DNA of 64,000 nucleotides from Robbsia betulipollinis (lineage in GTDB: Bacteria > Pseudomonadota > Gammaproteobacteria > Burkholderiales > Burkholderiaceae): the NCBI RefSeq assembly GCF_026624755.1, contig NZ_JAPMXC010000010.1:455054-519053 (forward strand), in the 5' to 3' direction. Position numbers and translations under genes: made by a program. Shown here in pieces: positions 9,355 through 18,221 of this stretch (the stretch's first letter is position 1; every line of letters starts with the position of its first letter). Under the pieces are notes generated by a model. The model did no database searches. It was not told where the DNA came from and worked only from the letters and a program-made list of their open reading frames with translations.

Positions 9355-9443
9355 GGCTTGGCGCCCGATCATCCGCCCGCCGAGGGCCGTCGTCCGCACG
9401 TCGCCTGAGCAACGCCTGAGCAACCTCACGCAAGGAACCCAGC

Positions 9444-11042
9444 ATGTCCGACCCCCTATCCGCCGATGTCGTCGTCATCGGCTCGGGAATCTGCGGCTCG
9501 CTCGCCGCGCACCGGCTGGTGTCGCAAGGCGCGTCGGTGGTGATCCTCGAAGCCGGACCCCGCATCGATCGTGGCCGCCTGGTCGCGAATTTCCGCAATT
9601 CGCCGCGCAAGAACGATTTCATGTCGCCCTATCCGTTTTCGCCGTGGGCGCCGCATCCGGTCTGGCAACCCAGCGACAACGGTTACCTCGAGCAGGCCGG
9701 TCCCTATCCCTATAAAGCCGAGTACATCCGCATCGTCGGCGGCACGACCTGGCACTGGGCGGCGCAGGCATGGCGCCTGTTGCCGAACGACCTGCGGCTG
9801 CGAACGCTGTACGGCGTGGGGCGCGACTGGCCGATCGCCTATGAGGATCTGGAGCCTTTCTACTACGAAGCGGAAGTGAAGATGGGCGTGTCCGGCGCGC
9901 CGGACAACGGCTCGCCGCGCGCCCGGCCTTTTCCCATGCAGCCCGTGGCCGAGTCGTATCTCGAGCAGCGTTTCCGTGAGCGGCTTGCGCCCGGAGGGTT
10001 CGCCGTCGTCACCAACACGACCGCGCGCAACAGCCGCGAATACGACGGCCGCCCGGCCTGCTGCGGGAACAACAACTGCATGCCCATCTGTCCGATCGAT
10101 GCGCAATATCACGGCGGGTTGTCCGCCGATGCCGCGGAACGGGCGGGGGCCAGGCTCGTACCGAACGCGGTGGTCTACCGCATCGAGCACGACGCCCGGG
10201 GCCGCATCGTGGCGGCGCATTACTACGACCCGGACAAGGGCTCGCACCGGGTGACGGGCAAGACCTTCATCCTGGCGGCGAACGGTATCGAAAGCCCGAA
10301 GTTGCTGCTGCTGTCCGCCAGCGACAAATACAAGAAAGGCCTGGCGAACGATACCGACATGGTCGGCCGGCACCTGATGGACCATCCGAGCAACGGGCTG
10401 GTCTTCGACGCCGACGAGGATCTCTGGCCAGGCCGGGGCCCGATGAGTCCCAGTTCGATCCAGTCCCTGCGCGATGGCGCGTTCCGCTCGGACCACGCGG
10501 CGTTTCGCATCGATATCTCGAATTCATCGCAGGTTCTGCCCGTGACGCAGGCGTTGATCGCCCAGGGCCTTTATGGCGCGGAACTCGAGGCGCAGATCCG
10601 CCGGCACGCCGCACGTCAGTGCAGCGTCAAGAACGTGCTGGAAATCCTGCCGGATCCGGACAACCGCGTCGTGCTCGGCGGCAACAAGGATGCGCTCGGC
10701 ATTCCGCGCCCGCGCGTCCATTACGCGTTGAACGACTACGTGCACAAAGGCATGGCCGCCTCGCGCGAGGCGTATGTACAAATCGCGCAACTGATGGGCG
10801 GCACCGATCTGCGTCATACCCCCGATGGCGTCTATGGCAACAACCAGCACATTACCGGGACGATGAGCATGGGAAGTGATCCCGCCGATTCGGTCGTCGA
10901 TGCGTTCGGCCGTACCCACGATCACGAGAACCTGTATATCGCCAGCACCGGCGTCATGCCCACCGCTGCCACGGTGAATTCGACCCTCACGGCGGTCGCG
11001 CTCGCCCTGCGCTCCGCCGCGCACATCCACGCGAACGCCTGA
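9444..11042 (+). CDS. Catalytic (alpha) subunit of FAD-dependent glucose/sugar dehydrogenase (GMC family)
   Basis: A 532-residue GMC oxidoreductase. The FAD-binding GSGICGS lies at about residues 12-18, followed by the ribityl-binding ILEAGPR. The segment with Cys at about 206, 207, 212 and 216 (CCGNNNCMPIC) has the spacing of the cysteines that hold the 3Fe-4S cluster of Burkholderia FAD glucose dehydrogenase, which passes electrons to the cytochrome subunit. The C-terminal NQHITGTMSMG carries the catalytic His, and a second block with TAATVNSTLT carries the Asn. It oxidises an aldose or polyol at the periplasmic face; glucose is the likely substrate by similarity, but gluconate or sorbitol are possible. 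It has no signal peptide and would be exported with the gamma subunit. Confidence 0.88.
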   Translation: MSDPLSADVVVIGSGICGSLAAHRLVSQGASVVILEAGPRIDRGRLVANFRNSPRKNDFMSPYPFSPWAPHPVWQPSDNGYLEQAGPYPYKAEYIRIVGGTTWHWAAQAWRLLPNDLRLRTLYGVGRDWPIAYEDLEPFYYEAEVKMGVSGAPDNGSPRARPFPMQPVAESYLEQRFRERLAPGGFAVVTNTTARNSREYDGRPACCGNNNCMPICPIDAQYHGGLSADAAERAGARLVPNAVVYRIEHDARGRIVAAHYYDPDKGSHRVTGKTFILAANGIESPKLLLLSASDKYKKGLANDTDMVGRHLMDHPSNGLVFDADEDLWPGRGPMSPSSIQSLRDGAFRSDHAAFRIDISNSSQVLPVTQALIAQGLYGAELEAQIRRHAARQCSVKNVLEILPDPDNRVVLGGNKDALGIPRPRVHYALNDYVHKGMAASREAYVQIAQLMGGTDLRHTPDGVYGNNQHITGTMSMGSDPADSVVDAFGRTHDHENLYIASTGVMPTAATVNSTLTAVALALRSAAHIHANA

Positions 11043-11044
11043 CG

Positions 11045-12454
11045 ATGACGCCTATCCGGAACAGAATCCCGCTCCGGTGCGCCGCGCGCCGGGCCATGAT
11101 GTGCATCGTCAGCCTCGGCCTCGCGGTTTCCGCGCACGCCGCCCACGCCGCACCCGCCGCACCCGCCGCACCCGCCGCACCCGCCGCACCCGCCGCCGGG
11201 AACGCCGACCTGGTCGCGCGCGGCGCCTATCTCGCCACCGCGGGCGATTGCATCGCCTGCCATACCGCGCCGCACGGCAAACCGTTCGCGGGCGGCCAAT
11301 GGCTGGCGACGCCGGTCGGGCGCATTTTCTCGACCAACATCACGCCGTCGCAGACCGACGGTATCGGCCGCTACACGCTCGCGCAGTTCGACGCGGCGCT
11401 GCGCCGCGGCATTCGCGCGGATGGCGCGCATCTCTATCCGGCCATGCCGTATACCGCATACGCGAAATTGTCCGACGGCGATGTCAAGGCCCTGTACGCG
11501 TACTTCGAATCCGGCAGCGTGGCGGCGGTGGACGTTGCCCCCGCGGCCGCCACCGATCTGCATTTTCCGTTCAACATACGGCTGGCGATGGCGTTCTGGA
11601 ACCTGCTCTTTCTCGACCGCACGCCTTTTGCCGCAGATGCGACCAAAAGCGCGGAATGGAATCGCGGCGCCTACCTGGTGCGCGGTCTCGGGCATTGCAG
11701 CACCTGCCATACGCCGCGCAACGTCATGATGGCGGAGGACACGTCGCAGCCGCTGGCGGGCGCCGTGGTCGACGGGTGGTACGCGCCGAACATCTCCGCC
11801 GATCCGGTCAGCGGGATCGGCGGCTGGCGCGATACCGACATCGTCGACTACTTGCGCACCGGTCATGCGATCGGCCGCGCGCAGGCCGCGGGGCCGATGG
11901 CCGAGGTGATCGACAACAGCTTGCGTTATCTGGCACCGGCGGATCTGCGGGCAGTGGCGGTCTACCTGAAATCCACGCCGCCCGTGCGCGATGCCGCCGA
12001 CACGCGGCCGGCCGACCGCTGGGGCGCGCCGGGACCGGGTGCCGACGCGATCCGCGGCATACCGCTGCCCGCCGACGCGAACCGCATGAGCGGCGCGCAG
12101 CTGTACGATGCATACTGCGCGACCTGCCACCAGGCGAAGGGGGAGGGCGTGGGCGCAGGCGCGGACGTCGCGCATCCCGGTCTGCCCTCGCTGTTTCACA
12201 ACACGGCACTGGGCCACCGCAACAGCAACGATCTCGTGATGGTCATCTTGCAAGGCGCGCGGCGGCAGGCCGGCACCGTCACGGGCGCCGCGTCCGGTGT
12301 CGCCAATGTATCGATGCCGGCCTTCGGCGGCCTGCTGGACGACGAGCAGATCGTCACCCTTGGCAATTATCTGCTGCAACACTACGGTAACCTGCAATCC
12401 CGCGTGACGGCCGAACAGGTCCGCACGCTGCGTACACGAGAGTCCACTCCATGA
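11045..12454 (+). CDS. Triheme cytochrome c (beta) subunit of the FAD dehydrogenase
   Basis: A 469-residue exported protein with signal peptide (IVSLGLAVSAHAAHA) and three CxxCH heme sites at about residues 69 (CIACH), 218 (CSTCH) and 358 (CATCH), the arrangement of membrane-bound gluconate, sorbitol and glucose dehydrogenase cytochrome subunits. It takes electrons from the alpha subunit iron-sulfur cluster and passes them to ubiquinone. It starts two bases after the alpha stop codon and its last four bases overlap the next start (ATGA). Just after the signal peptide an Ala-Ala-Pro repeat is encoded by five perfect 9-bp tandem units, probably a flexible linker of variable length. Confidence 0.88.
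   Translation: MTPIRNRIPLRCAARRAMMCIVSLGLAVSAHAAHAAPAAPAAPAAPAAPAAGNADLVARGAYLATAGDCIACHTAPHGKPFAGGQWLATPVGRIFSTNITPSQTDGIGRYTLAQFDAALRRGIRADGAHLYPAMPYTAYAKLSDGDVKALYAYFESGSVAAVDVAPAAATDLHFPFNIRLAMAFWNLLFLDRTPFAADATKSAEWNRGAYLVRGLGHCSTCHTPRNVMMAEDTSQPLAGAVVDGWYAPNISADPVSGIGGWRDTDIVDYLRTGHAIGRAQAAGPMAEVIDNSLRYLAPADLRAVAVYLKSTPPVRDAADTRPADRWGAPGPGADAIRGIPLPADANRMSGAQLYDAYCATCHQAKGEGVGAGADVAHPGLPSLFHNTALGHRNSNDLVMVILQGARRQAGTVTGAASGVANVSMPAFGGLLDDEQIVTLGNYLLQHYGNLQSRVTAEQVRTLRTRESTP
11147..11191 (+). repeat. 9-bp tandem repeat (5 copies) coding Ala-Ala-Pro linker
   Basis: GCCGCACCC is repeated five times without a mismatch inside the cytochrome gene, followed by a degenerate partial copy. Each unit adds Ala-Ala-Pro right after the signal peptide, so copy-number changes would keep the frame and only change linker length. 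Confidence 0.85.
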
Positions 12455-13542
12455 TCAGACAGGTTTTTTCGCGCGCCATCGTCAGCGCGTGCATGCTGTG
12501 CGCCGCGGCGCCGGTCGTGCATGCCGCCACCTATGCGTATGTGTCGAACGCCGACAGTGCGTCGATCTCGGTTTTCCGCCTCGACCGCGCGAACGGCGCG
12601 CTGACGGACGTGCAGACCGTCGCCGTGGGGGGCACGGTGATGCCGCTCGCGCTGTCGCCGAACCATCTTCGACTCTATGCCGGCCTGCGTTCCGCGCCGT
12701 ATCGCGTCCTCAGCTTCGCGGTCGATCCGATCGACGGCCATCTCATCGACCTCGGCGCCGCGCCGCTGGCCGAAAGCATGGCCTATCTGTCGACCGACGC
12801 CACGGGCCGTTATCTGTTCGGCGCATCCTACGGCGGCAAGCTGGTATCGGTGAACCCGATCGGCGCGAACGGCGTCGCGGGCGGCCCGCAGCAGATCATC
12901 CGCACCGGTCCCATGGCGCACGCGATCCGCAGCGCGCCGGACAACCGCTATGTGTTCGCGTCGGTGCTGGGCGACGATGTCTGGTTGCGCTTCGCGTTCG
13001 ACCCGGCCACCGGTACGCTGACGCAGGACGCCGCGCCGGCCTACCGGCTGCCGCCCCGGTCCGGGCCCCGACATTTCCAGTTCTCGGCCGACCGGCGCTT
13101 TACCTATCTGATCGACGAACTGGACGGCAAGCTGCACGTGCTCGCCTTCGACGCGCGGCACGACACCGCCCGGCCGGTGCAGACCGTCTCGGTCCTGCCG
13201 GACGGTTTCACCGGCACCCCGTGGGGGGCGGACCTGCACCTGACGCCGGACGGGCGCTTCCTGTATGCGTCGGAACGGACCTCGAGCACGCTCGTGGCGT
13301 ACCGCGTCGCGCGCGGCACCGGCAAGCTGACGCGCATCGGTACCTACGCGGCGCCGCATCAGCCGCGCGGCTTCGGCATGGATCCGGCCGGCGACTATCT
13401 GCTCGCCGTGGGACAGTTGTCGACCCGGATGACGGTGTACCGGATCGACCGCAAAACCGGTGGCTTGCAGGCGCTGGGCGACTATCCGGTGGGCAAGAAC
13501 CCGAACTGGGTGGAAATCGTCGACTTCGACGGCACGAACTGA
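12451..13542 (+). CDS. Exported beta-propeller lactonase (6-phosphogluconolactonase Pgl-like fold)
   Basis: A 363-residue protein with a clear signal peptide (SACMLCAAAPVVHA) and repeated blades such as YVSNADSASISVFRLD, GRFLYASERTSSTLV and GDYLLAVGQ, the pattern of the YbhE/lactonase seven-bladed propeller family. Its start overlaps the cytochrome stop codon (ATGA), so it is translationally coupled to the dehydrogenase. The best reading is a periplasmic lactonase that opens the sugar lactone formed by the dehydrogenase. Cytoplasmic Pgl enzymes lack a signal peptide, so this is not the pentose-phosphate enzyme. Activity is inferred from fold and position; some family members have other or unknown roles. 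Confidence 0.82.
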   Translation: MIRQVFSRAIVSACMLCAAAPVVHAATYAYVSNADSASISVFRLDRANGALTDVQTVAVGGTVMPLALSPNHLRLYAGLRSAPYRVLSFAVDPIDGHLIDLGAAPLAESMAYLSTDATGRYLFGASYGGKLVSVNPIGANGVAGGPQQIIRTGPMAHAIRSAPDNRYVFASVLGDDVWLRFAFDPATGTLTQDAAPAYRLPPRSGPRHFQFSADRRFTYLIDELDGKLHVLAFDARHDTARPVQTVSVLPDGFTGTPWGADLHLTPDGRFLYASERTSSTLVAYRVARGTGKLTRIGTYAAPHQPRGFGMDPAGDYLLAVGQLSTRMTVYRIDRKTGGLQALGDYPVGKNPNWVEIVDFDGTN

Positions 13543-13560
13543 AGCGGTCCGGCGGCCTGG

Positions 13561-13624
13561 CGATCCGGCGATCCGGCGATCCGGCGATCCGGCGATCCGG
13601 CGATCCGGCGATCCGGCGATCCGG
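13561..13624 (+). repeat. 8-bp tandem repeat, CGATCCGG x 8
   Basis: Eight identical head-to-tail copies of CGATCCGG fill 64 bp of the gap between the lactonase and creA genes, with related GGCGGCCTGG and CGGCGCGG at the edges. An 8-bp unit is not a multiple of three, so it could be length-variable without coding effect here. It lies about 110 bp before the creA start and within its presumed leader. Confidence 0.93.
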
Positions 13625-13736
13625 CGGCGCGGCGCTATTGCGATTACCATCGGTGGGGCGCCGCGAATCGACGGCGCCGGCCGTTTCGCTGGCGCGCTCG
13701 ACCGAACGCGCCCGGATCGTCCGAACGAGGATGCCC

Positions 13737-14207
13737 ATGAAACGCGTGCACGCCACTCTGTTGAGTTTTGCGTTGGTCCTTTCCTGCGCGGCGCAGGCGG
13801 AAGAGGTCGCCAGCGTCAATACCAATTTTCATTTCACGGGGTCCGACCGGGTCTCGGTCGAGGCCTTTGACGATCCCGTCGTCGAGGGCGTGACCTGCTA
13901 CGTCTCGCGGGCGCGCACCGGCGGCGTCAAGGGCACGCTCGGCATCGCCGAGGACCCCACGGAAGCATCGATCGCCTGCCGTCAGGTGGGTCCGGTGCGC
14001 ATCCTCAAGGCGCTCAAGCCGAAGGACGACGTTTTCTCCGAACACCTGTCCCTGATCTTCAAGACCTTGCATGTGGTGCGCATTCTCGACGCGAAGCGCA
14101 ATACGCTCGTGTATCTCACCTACAGCGATCGCATCGTGAGCGGCAGCGCGAAAAACAGCGTGACGGCGGTGCCGCTGCCGGCGGGCACGGTCGTCCCGAC
14201 TCGCTGA
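13737..14207 (+). CDS. creA: CreA family protein
   Basis: A 156-residue exported protein with signal peptide (LLSFALVLSCAAQA). The body, with DPVVEGVTCYVSRARTGG, EDPTEASIACRQVGP and KTLHVVRILD, is the conserved CreA family (periplasmic, function unknown; the E. coli gene sits in the creABCD locus). The start at 13737 is preferred over 13731 because GAGG lies six bases before it. Two internal Cys could form a disulfide in the periplasm. There is no creBC here. The 8-bp repeat tract lies directly upstream. Confidence 0.88.
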   Translation: MKRVHATLLSFALVLSCAAQAEEVASVNTNFHFTGSDRVSVEAFDDPVVEGVTCYVSRARTGGVKGTLGIAEDPTEASIACRQVGPVRILKALKPKDDVFSEHLSLIFKTLHVVRILDAKRNTLVYLTYSDRIVSGSAKNSVTAVPLPAGTVVPTR

Positions 14208-14288
14208 TTCCGCCGATTTTCAATTCAAGAACCCTCCGCCGCCTGCCGTTATCAAGGAACAAAGAAACGGCGAAAGCGGGATGGGACG

Positions 14289-15374
14289 ATGCTCGATTTG
14301 ATTTTCACGCGTGCCTTGCTGGCCGATAGCGTGGACCAGTTTCACCGCCATGCCCTGGCGCGGCTGCGGCCATTGGCGGTGATCGTCATGGTGTTCACGG
14401 TATTCGCCTACGTGATGTTCATTGCCGGGCGTTGCGTGTTGGTGATGTCGGCGGCGCCCCTGCTCCCCGCCTTGCCCTTCGTGCTTGGTCTGAGCCTGTG
14501 CGCGTGGGCCAACGGCCGCACGCAGAGCGTCGGTGCCTTCGGCGTATGTGGCGTGCTGTACGTGATCATATTGCAGGTCGGCGCCCTGTTGAACGCGCTG
14601 GATGCGCCGACGACCCTGCTCTGGCTCCTGCCCACCACCCTGCTCGTACCGATGTGCGCCGCGCCATTCTGGCTCGCGCGCAGCCATTTCGTCGTGGGGA
14701 CGCTCGCTTCGTATGCGATCACGATGCCGTGCATGCTGCATCTGTCGACGACACGCGAGGAAATGGTCCTCGCCATCATGTGGTTCATCATCGGCCTGCC
14801 GAGCGCGGTGACGTTTCACCTGCTGTTCTACAGCTACCGGATACAGCATTTCGTGCTGGAGGCGAGACTCGCCGATCTCGCCGCCACCGATCCGCTCACC
14901 GGCGTGCGCAACCGGCGCGATTTCCTCGCACGCGCACAGTTGATCATCAAGGAATGCGCGGCCAACGGGCAGGTTGCCAGCGCCCTGTTCATCGACATCG
15001 ATCATTTCAAATCGATCAATGACAAATACGGCCATGCCATGGGCGATCGCGTGATCACCCAGGTGGCGAACGTGATCGTGTCCCAGACGCGCACGCAGGA
15101 TCTGGTCGGCCGGCTTGGTGGGGAGGAGTTCGCGGTGCTGATCACCACCTGTCCGCTGGCCACCGCGATCACGCTGGCCGAGCGCCTGCGCGTCGAAGTG
15201 GGCGGCATCCCGATGCCGGACGGGCGGGTATCCGTCAGCCTCGGGGTGGCGGAACTGTCGCCCGGCGAAAGCCTCGCCACTCTGCTCGAACGGGCGGATT
15301 ACGCGATGCTGGACGCCAAGCAGCGTGGCCGGGACCGCGTCGCCGTGGCCGAGAATCCCTATCGGATCGCCTGA
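14289..15374 (+). CDS. Membrane-bound diguanylate cyclase (GGDEF)
   Basis: The N-terminal half (about residues 25-190) contains six hydrophobic segments and anchors the protein in the inner membrane as an unknown sensor. The C-terminal half is a GGDEF domain with DPLTGVRNRRDF, FIDIDHFKSIND and the active-site GGEEF, the usual catalytic variant, so it should make cyclic di-GMP from two GTP. No RxxD inhibitory site is seen at the usual place before GGEEF. The 3' end overlaps the convergent MFS gene by 16 bp. Confidence 0.88.
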   Translation: MLDLIFTRALLADSVDQFHRHALARLRPLAVIVMVFTVFAYVMFIAGRCVLVMSAAPLLPALPFVLGLSLCAWANGRTQSVGAFGVCGVLYVIILQVGALLNALDAPTTLLWLLPTTLLVPMCAAPFWLARSHFVVGTLASYAITMPCMLHLSTTREEMVLAIMWFIIGLPSAVTFHLLFYSYRIQHFVLEARLADLAATDPLTGVRNRRDFLARAQLIIKECAANGQVASALFIDIDHFKSINDKYGHAMGDRVITQVANVIVSQTRTQDLVGRLGGEEFAVLITTCPLATAITLAERLRVEVGGIPMPDGRVSVSLGVAELSPGESLATLLERADYAMLDAKQRGRDRVAVAENPYRIA

Positions 15375-16642
15375 GCGCGGGTGGGGTCGGCGCCCGCTTC
15401 CGCCTGCTTCAGTGCCTGGGTGTCGGCTTCGGCCGGCGTCGGCGCCGCTTCCAGCGAGCGGATATCGCGCAGTGCCGGGAACAGCTTCATCCATAGCAAA
15501 CTGACGAGAATGGTGCCGATGCCGCCGATGACCACCGCCGGCACCGTGCCGAACCACGCGGCGGTGGTGCCCGATTCGAATTCGCCGAGCTGGTTCGATG
15601 TGCCGATGAACAGCATGTTGACGGCGCTCACGCGGCCCAGCATATCGTCCGGGGTCTGCAACTGCACCAGCGTGGTCCGTACGACGACGCTGACCGCGTC
15701 GGAGGCGCCCAGCACCATCAGGGCGACGAGCGACAACACGATCGAGCGCGAAAGCGCGAAAACGACGGTGGCCGTGCCGAAGAGCAGCAGGGAACCGAAC
15801 AGGATGCGGCCGATCGGGCCCGCAAGCGGTCGCCGGGCGAGGCAGACCGACATGCAGAGCGCACCGATGGCGGGCGCCGAGCGCAGCAGTCCCAGACCCC
15901 AGGGGCCGGTTTTCAGGATATGGTCGGCGAAGATCGGCAGCAGGGCGGTGGCGCCGCCAAGCAGGACGGCGAACAGATCGAGCGAGATGGTGCCGAAGAT
16001 GACGGGCCGGCGCACGATGAAGTGAATTCCCGAAAACAGGGAGGCCAGCGTCACCGGCTGGCGCGACGTCGGGCGGCGCGCCAGCCGCAGCGACGTGATC
16101 AGCAGCAGGCCGGTCAGGAACAGCAGGGCGCTGCCCGCGAACGCGGCGCCGGCGCTGACCGCGTAGACGACGCCGCCCAGCGCCGGGCCGAGGATCTGCG
16201 CGGTCTGGTTCGACGACGAGGACCACGCCGTCGCGCGTGCCAGATCGCCGCGCGGCACGAGCGCCGGAATCAGGGTGGCCATCGTGGGGGATTCGAACGC
16301 GCGCGCGCTGCCGCCCAGTACGATGAGCAGGTAGATCAACGGCAGCGACAGGTGGTGCGTGAAGACCCCCAGCGCCAGCACGCCCGCGCAGACCGCTTCC
16401 ACACCCATGCAGATCGCGACGATGCGGCGCCGGTCGAAGCGATCCGCGAGATGGCCCACCAGCAGGGTCAGCGCCACCATCGGCAGGAACTGACACAGGC
16501 CCACCAAACCCAGCGCGAATGCGCTGCCGGTCTGTCGGTAGATCTGCCAGCCCACGGCGACGGACAGCATCTGAAATGACAGCGACGACGCGATGCGCGC
16601 CATCAGGAAACGGATAAAGCGCCTAATGTCGGCTTCGGGCAT
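15359..16642 (-). CDS. MFS transporter, EntS-like exporter group
   Basis: A 427-residue protein with about 12 membrane helices. GWQIYRQTGSAFALGLVG near the start and GHLADRFDRRRIV between helices 2 and 3 are typical of the MFS branch that includes the enterobactin exporter EntS and several macrolide exporters. The C-terminus (about 30 residues) is Glu/Ala-rich and cytoplasmic. The start at 16642 (MPEADIRRF) places the first helix close to the N-terminus; the upstream extension to 16732 has no support. The substrate is not evident and no siderophore gene is nearby. Confidence 0.83.
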   Translation of the reverse strand: MPEADIRRFIRFLMARIASSLSFQMLSVAVGWQIYRQTGSAFALGLVGLCQFLPMVALTLLVGHLADRFDRRRIVAICMGVEAVCAGVLALGVFTHHLSLPLIYLLIVLGGSARAFESPTMATLIPALVPRGDLARATAWSSSSNQTAQILGPALGGVVYAVSAGAAFAGSALLFLTGLLLITSLRLARRPTSRQPVTLASLFSGIHFIVRRPVIFGTISLDLFAVLLGGATALLPIFADHILKTGPWGLGLLRSAPAIGALCMSVCLARRPLAGPIGRILFGSLLLFGTATVVFALSRSIVLSLVALMVLGASDAVSVVVRTTLVQLQTPDDMLGRVSAVNMLFIGTSNQLGEFESGTTAAWFGTVPAVVIGGIGTILVSLLWMKLFPALRDIRSLEAAPTPAEADTQALKQAEAGADPTRAQAIR

Positions 16643-16784
16643 CGGGTGTGGCTCGGATTCGCGTTCCGGGAATTGTACGCGGTATTTGCCAGGCTTTCGC
16701 ACGGTATGGCGCGTGCCCGAGACCACCCGCATGGGACGATGGTTCGACAGGTGGCGCGGGTACGCGATGCCCCGGCCCGTGGGT

Positions 16785-18206
16785 TCATGTCAGCAGCGCC
16801 GCGAGCGTGCGGCGGTATTCGGCGGCGGCTTGCTGCTGCAGCGCATGCGTGCCGTTGTCGACGACCTGGCGTCCGGCGACGAAGACATCCCGCACCGGCG
16901 GATGGCCGTGCTCGCAAAACACCATCGCAGAGAGGAGTTGTTCCAGCGGCCGGTGGTCGAAATCGGGATGCGTGGTGTCGAGGATCACCAGATCGGCACG
17001 CTGTCCCGTCGCCAGCCCCGCGAGCGGACGTCCGCTCGCCGCTGCGCCGCCGCGCACGGCCGCGAGATAGAGGCCGTCCGCCACCGCCGGTGCCGCATCG
17101 CTGGACAGCACGTTGCGCCGGCGGTGCAGCAGCCGTTGTCCGTATTCGAGCAGGCGCAGTTCGGCGGCGGGCGATACGCAGACCTGGCTGTCCGAGCCGA
17201 TACCCCATTGTCCGCCATCGCCGAAGTAGCGCCGTGCGTCGAAGACGCCGTCGCCCAGGTTCGCCTCCGTCGTCGGGCACAGGCCGACGATCGCGCCGCT
17301 GCGCGCGGTCATTCGATATTCCGCGTCGGACATGTGCGTGGCATGCACCAGGCACCAGTGCGCGTCCACTGCCTGGCCCGCGAACAAGGCTTCCACCGGA
17401 CGTAGACCGCAAGCGGCCATGCAGGCGTCCACTTCCTGCTCCTGCTCGGCGATGTGGATGTGCACCGGGGCGGTGGCGTCGGCGCGGCGCAGCTCGGCGA
17501 TCAGCGGCGCCAACGTGTCCTGTGCCACGGCGCGCAGTGAATGCGGAGCGAGACCGTACTGGAGCGTGGCGTGCGTCGGGTGCGAGCGGCGCAGACGCGC
17601 AAGCAGTTCGGCGATCCAGTCGGGCGAGGTCACGAAGCGCGCCTGATGTTCGAGCGGAGGCGCGTGACCGAAGCCGCCGTACTGGTACAGCACCGGCAGC
17701 AGTGTCATGCCGATGCCGGCATCTTGCGCGGCGCGCAGCACGCGTTCGGCATGTTCCGCGGGATTCGCGTACGCATGGCCGCCCACTGCGTGATGCACGT
17801 AATGAAATTCGCAGACCGAGGTATAACCGGCGCGCAGCATTTCGATGTAGAGATGACGGGCGATGATCTCCAGGTCCTCCGGCTGCAGGCGGCTGGCGAA
17901 GCGGTACATCAGGTTGCGCCAGCTCCAGAAAGAATCGGCGGGATGGTCGCGGGTCTCGGTCAGCCCCGCCATCGCTCTCTGGAACGCATGCGAGTGCAGG
18001 TTGGGCATGCCGGGCAGCACCGGCCCGCGGGCGACGGGCAGTCCGGTGGCATTCGTGGTGTCGGCGCGGACCGCGGTCAGTTCTCCCGCCGCGTTCCAGT
18101 GCAGCGCGACGTCACGGCGCCAGCCGTCGGGCAGCAGGGCGGCGTGCGCGAACAGGCCGGACGGCGTGGCGACGTCGCGCGCCGGCAGGGGGGATTCTGT
18201 AGACAT
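16785..18206 (-). CDS. hutF: Formimidoylglutamate deiminase
   Basis: A 473-residue amidohydrolase. PNLHSHAFQR holds the two metal-binding His of the beta-barrel site, with CEFHYVHH and the later HIAEQ and VHATHMSD providing further ligands, as in HutF. The enzyme converts N-formimino-L-glutamate to N-formyl-L-glutamate plus ammonia in the five-step histidine breakdown route. It is the last gene of a minus-strand series (IclR regulator, solute-binding protein, permease, ATPase, HutD, HutF) and follows hutD by 15 bp. hutH, hutU, hutI and hutG are not in the window and must lie elsewhere. A TTG three codons upstream is an alternative start. Confidence 0.92.
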   Translation of the reverse strand: MSTESPLPARDVATPSGLFAHAALLPDGWRRDVALHWNAAGELTAVRADTTNATGLPVARGPVLPGMPNLHSHAFQRAMAGLTETRDHPADSFWSWRNLMYRFASRLQPEDLEIIARHLYIEMLRAGYTSVCEFHYVHHAVGGHAYANPAEHAERVLRAAQDAGIGMTLLPVLYQYGGFGHAPPLEHQARFVTSPDWIAELLARLRRSHPTHATLQYGLAPHSLRAVAQDTLAPLIAELRRADATAPVHIHIAEQEQEVDACMAACGLRPVEALFAGQAVDAHWCLVHATHMSDAEYRMTARSGAIVGLCPTTEANLGDGVFDARRYFGDGGQWGIGSDSQVCVSPAAELRLLEYGQRLLHRRRNVLSSDAAPAVADGLYLAAVRGGAAASGRPLAGLATGQRADLVILDTTHPDFDHRPLEQLLSAMVFCEHGHPPVRDVFVAGRQVVDNGTHALQQQAAAEYRRTLAALLT

Positions 18207-18221
18207 CGAACGCAAGGCCCT

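Noticed and set aside
13561-13624. Regular repeat as a possible CRISPR array
   Set aside because: Units are 8 bp head-to-tail without spacers; no cas genes.
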